From Acetobacteraceae bacterium (lineage in GTDB: Bacteria; Pseudomonadota; Alphaproteobacteria; Acetobacterales; Acetobacteraceae), in the NCBI GenBank assembly GCA_030041255.1, contig JASHOF010000075.1:23243-87242 (forward strand): DNA of 64,000 bases. The letters run 5' to 3'. The notes below the pieces were generated by a model. The model did not search any database and was not told where the DNA came from. It was given only the letters and a program-made list of their open reading frames with translations. Positions within the stretch are counted from its first letter, which is position 1, and each line of letters begins with the position of its first letter. Position numbers and translations under genes: made by a program. Shown one piece after another: positions 63,313-64,000 of this stretch.

Positions 63313-63756
63313 TAGAGCGATTTCTTCGAGGGTGGAATCGCATTTTCTGTTTGGAGCGGCGCGGAGGTCTGTGATTCGTAGCTGTCCGGCGAACGCTGGA
63401 GGCGACGAATGGCGTGGCGGCGGGGGCGGACTTACGCGCAAGACTTGCGGGATCGTGTGCTCGCGGATGAAGGGGTGACGGCGCGTCGAACGGCGGAGCG
63501 ATTTGGGGTAAGTGTTTCGTATGTGGTCAAGGCGCGACACCGGCGCAGGCTCACCGGAGCGGTGACCCCGCGGCCGCAGAAGCCGCCTGTGGCCCGCAAG
63601 TTTGTGCTCCTGCACGGCGCATTACGGGAGCGGGTAGTGACGGTTCCCGACGCCACCCTGGCCGAGCACCGGGAATGGCTTGCCGAGACGCACGGGGTAG
63701 TGGCCGGGCTGACCACGATCTGGAAGACCCTTCGGCAACTCGGGCTGACTCTAAAA
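63313..63756 (+). mobile_element. IS630-family element, 5' part
   Basis: The left edge is placed at a TA dinucleotide (63313-63314), the usual IS630 target, followed by GAGCGATTTCTTCGAGG, the form seen at termini of this family. The enclosed reading frame (from 63409) encodes an IS630-type helix-turn-helix start. The right half, including the DDE domain, is missing: the match stops near 63756 where an IS66 sequence begins. Confidence 0.7.
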
Positions 63757-64000
63757 ACCTGCCCTTGCTGCCGGGCGGCGATGACGATGATCGGCGAAGA
63801 CATCTCGGAGCGGCTCGATGTGATCCCGGCGCAGTATCGGGTGATCGTGACGCGCCGGCCGAAGTTCGTTTGCAGAGCGTGCGAAGGCGGCGTCGCGCAG
63901 GAAGCGGCCCCACCACGGCTGATCGAAGGGGGGATCCCGACCGAAGCGATGGTCGCGCACGTGGTGGTCGGCCGCTATGCCGATCACCAGCCGTTTTACC
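63409..64000 (+). CDS. chimeric transposase: IS630 N-terminus fused in frame to IS66 TnpC zinc domain (runs off window)
   Basis: The 197 visible codons are open throughout. Residues 1-116 are IS630-like: MAWRRGRTYAQDLRDRVLAD, then TARRTAERFGVSVSYVVKAR as the helix-turn-helix, and HGVVAGLTTIWKTLRQLGLT. From residue 118 the protein becomes IS66 TnpC. CPCC (Cys118-121) and CRAC (Cys155, 158) form the zinc ribbon, with IGEDISERLDVIPAQYRVIV between them and PTEAMVAHVVVGRYADHQPF after. The DDE domain should lie beyond the edge. An in-frame junction between two IS families is unexpected and may have arisen by nested insertion and deletion. Ribosome-binding sequence GCTGGAGGCGACGA precedes the ATG. 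Confidence 0.75.
   Translation, partial: MAWRRGRTYAQDLRDRVLADEGVTARRTAERFGVSVSYVVKARHRRRLTGAVTPRPQKPPVARKFVLLHGALRERVVTVPDATLAEHREWLAETHGVVAGLTTIWKTLRQLGLTLKTCPCCRAAMTMIGEDISERLDVIPAQYRVIVTRRPKFVCRACEGGVAQEAAPPRLIEGGIPTEAMVAHVVVGRYADHQPFY
63757..64000 (+). mobile_element. IS66-family element fragment (5'-truncated tnpC)
   Basis: The sequence encodes the IS66 TnpC zinc ribbon and start of its central domain. It begins abruptly at the zinc-binding cysteines without the usual N-terminal coiled coil, tnpA or tnpB. The element extends past the right edge of the window. Confidence 0.8.

Overview
The window is a high-GC chromosomal segment from an alphaproteobacterium. Its DUF1491 protein, dnaKJ/grpE/hrcA block, CcmAB pair and pgsA-moaD-moaE run point to that class. 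Gene content and style suggest Rhodospirillales/Acetobacteraceae, but the family is inference. Coding density is very high, with many 4-base stop/start overlaps (ATGA or TTGA), so most genes sit in operons. I see no rRNA, tRNA or CRISPR array.

Layout, left to right. 1-5.2 kb (minus): heat-shock cluster hrcA-grpE-dnaK-dnaJ plus the start of an unidentified gene. 5.3-12.1 kb (plus): a polyamine-type ABC importer (binding protein, two permeases, ATPase) with a thiamine-diphosphate enzyme and a zinc alcohol dehydrogenase, probably one uptake and catabolism operon. 12.2-16.8 kb (minus): GMC oxidoreductase, two tandem OmpA-type outer-membrane proteins, DUF1491. 16.9-23.0 kb: small basic protein, aminotransferase, ccmB/ccmA, aconitase, YqhA-like membrane protein. 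23.0-30.4 kb (minus): a carbohydrate-type ABC importer with a D-apionate-lactonase-like protein, a 2-hydroxyacid dehydrogenase and an HpcH/HpaI aldolase, behind one good promoter. 30.6-35.4 kb (minus): branched-chain-amino-acid-type (Liv) ABC importer. 35.5-38.5 kb (plus): TPP riboswitch, thiC, gshB. 38.5-45.4 kb (minus): molybdate/tungstate importer and uvrC-pgsA-lipoprotein-moaD-moaE, a molybdenum-centred neighbourhood.

45.6-53.1 kb: hypothetical protein, oxidoreductase, DMT exporter, secreted caspase-Sel1 protein, ABM monooxygenase, epoxide-hydrolase-like enzyme, FMN alpha-hydroxyacid oxidase. 53.1-54.9 kb (minus): leuA behind a leucine-rich leader peptide that appears to be leaderless. 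54.9-62.2 kb: PA0069-type radical SAM protein, two small glycosyltransferase-family proteins, MFS transporter, ACT-like small protein, NUDIX hydrolase, and an uncharacterised aldolase-like protein paired with a PfkB kinase.

62.2-64.0 kb is a disrupted, mobile-element-rich edge. comM/yifB is cut to its C-terminal third. A lower-GC stretch with a truncated membrane protein follows, and then an IS630-type transposase N-terminus runs in frame into an IS66 TnpC zinc-ribbon domain and off the window. The strongest points for follow-up are this chimeric transposase, the leaderless leuA attenuator, the apionate-lactonase-type catabolic cluster, and the aldolase-like/PfkB pair.
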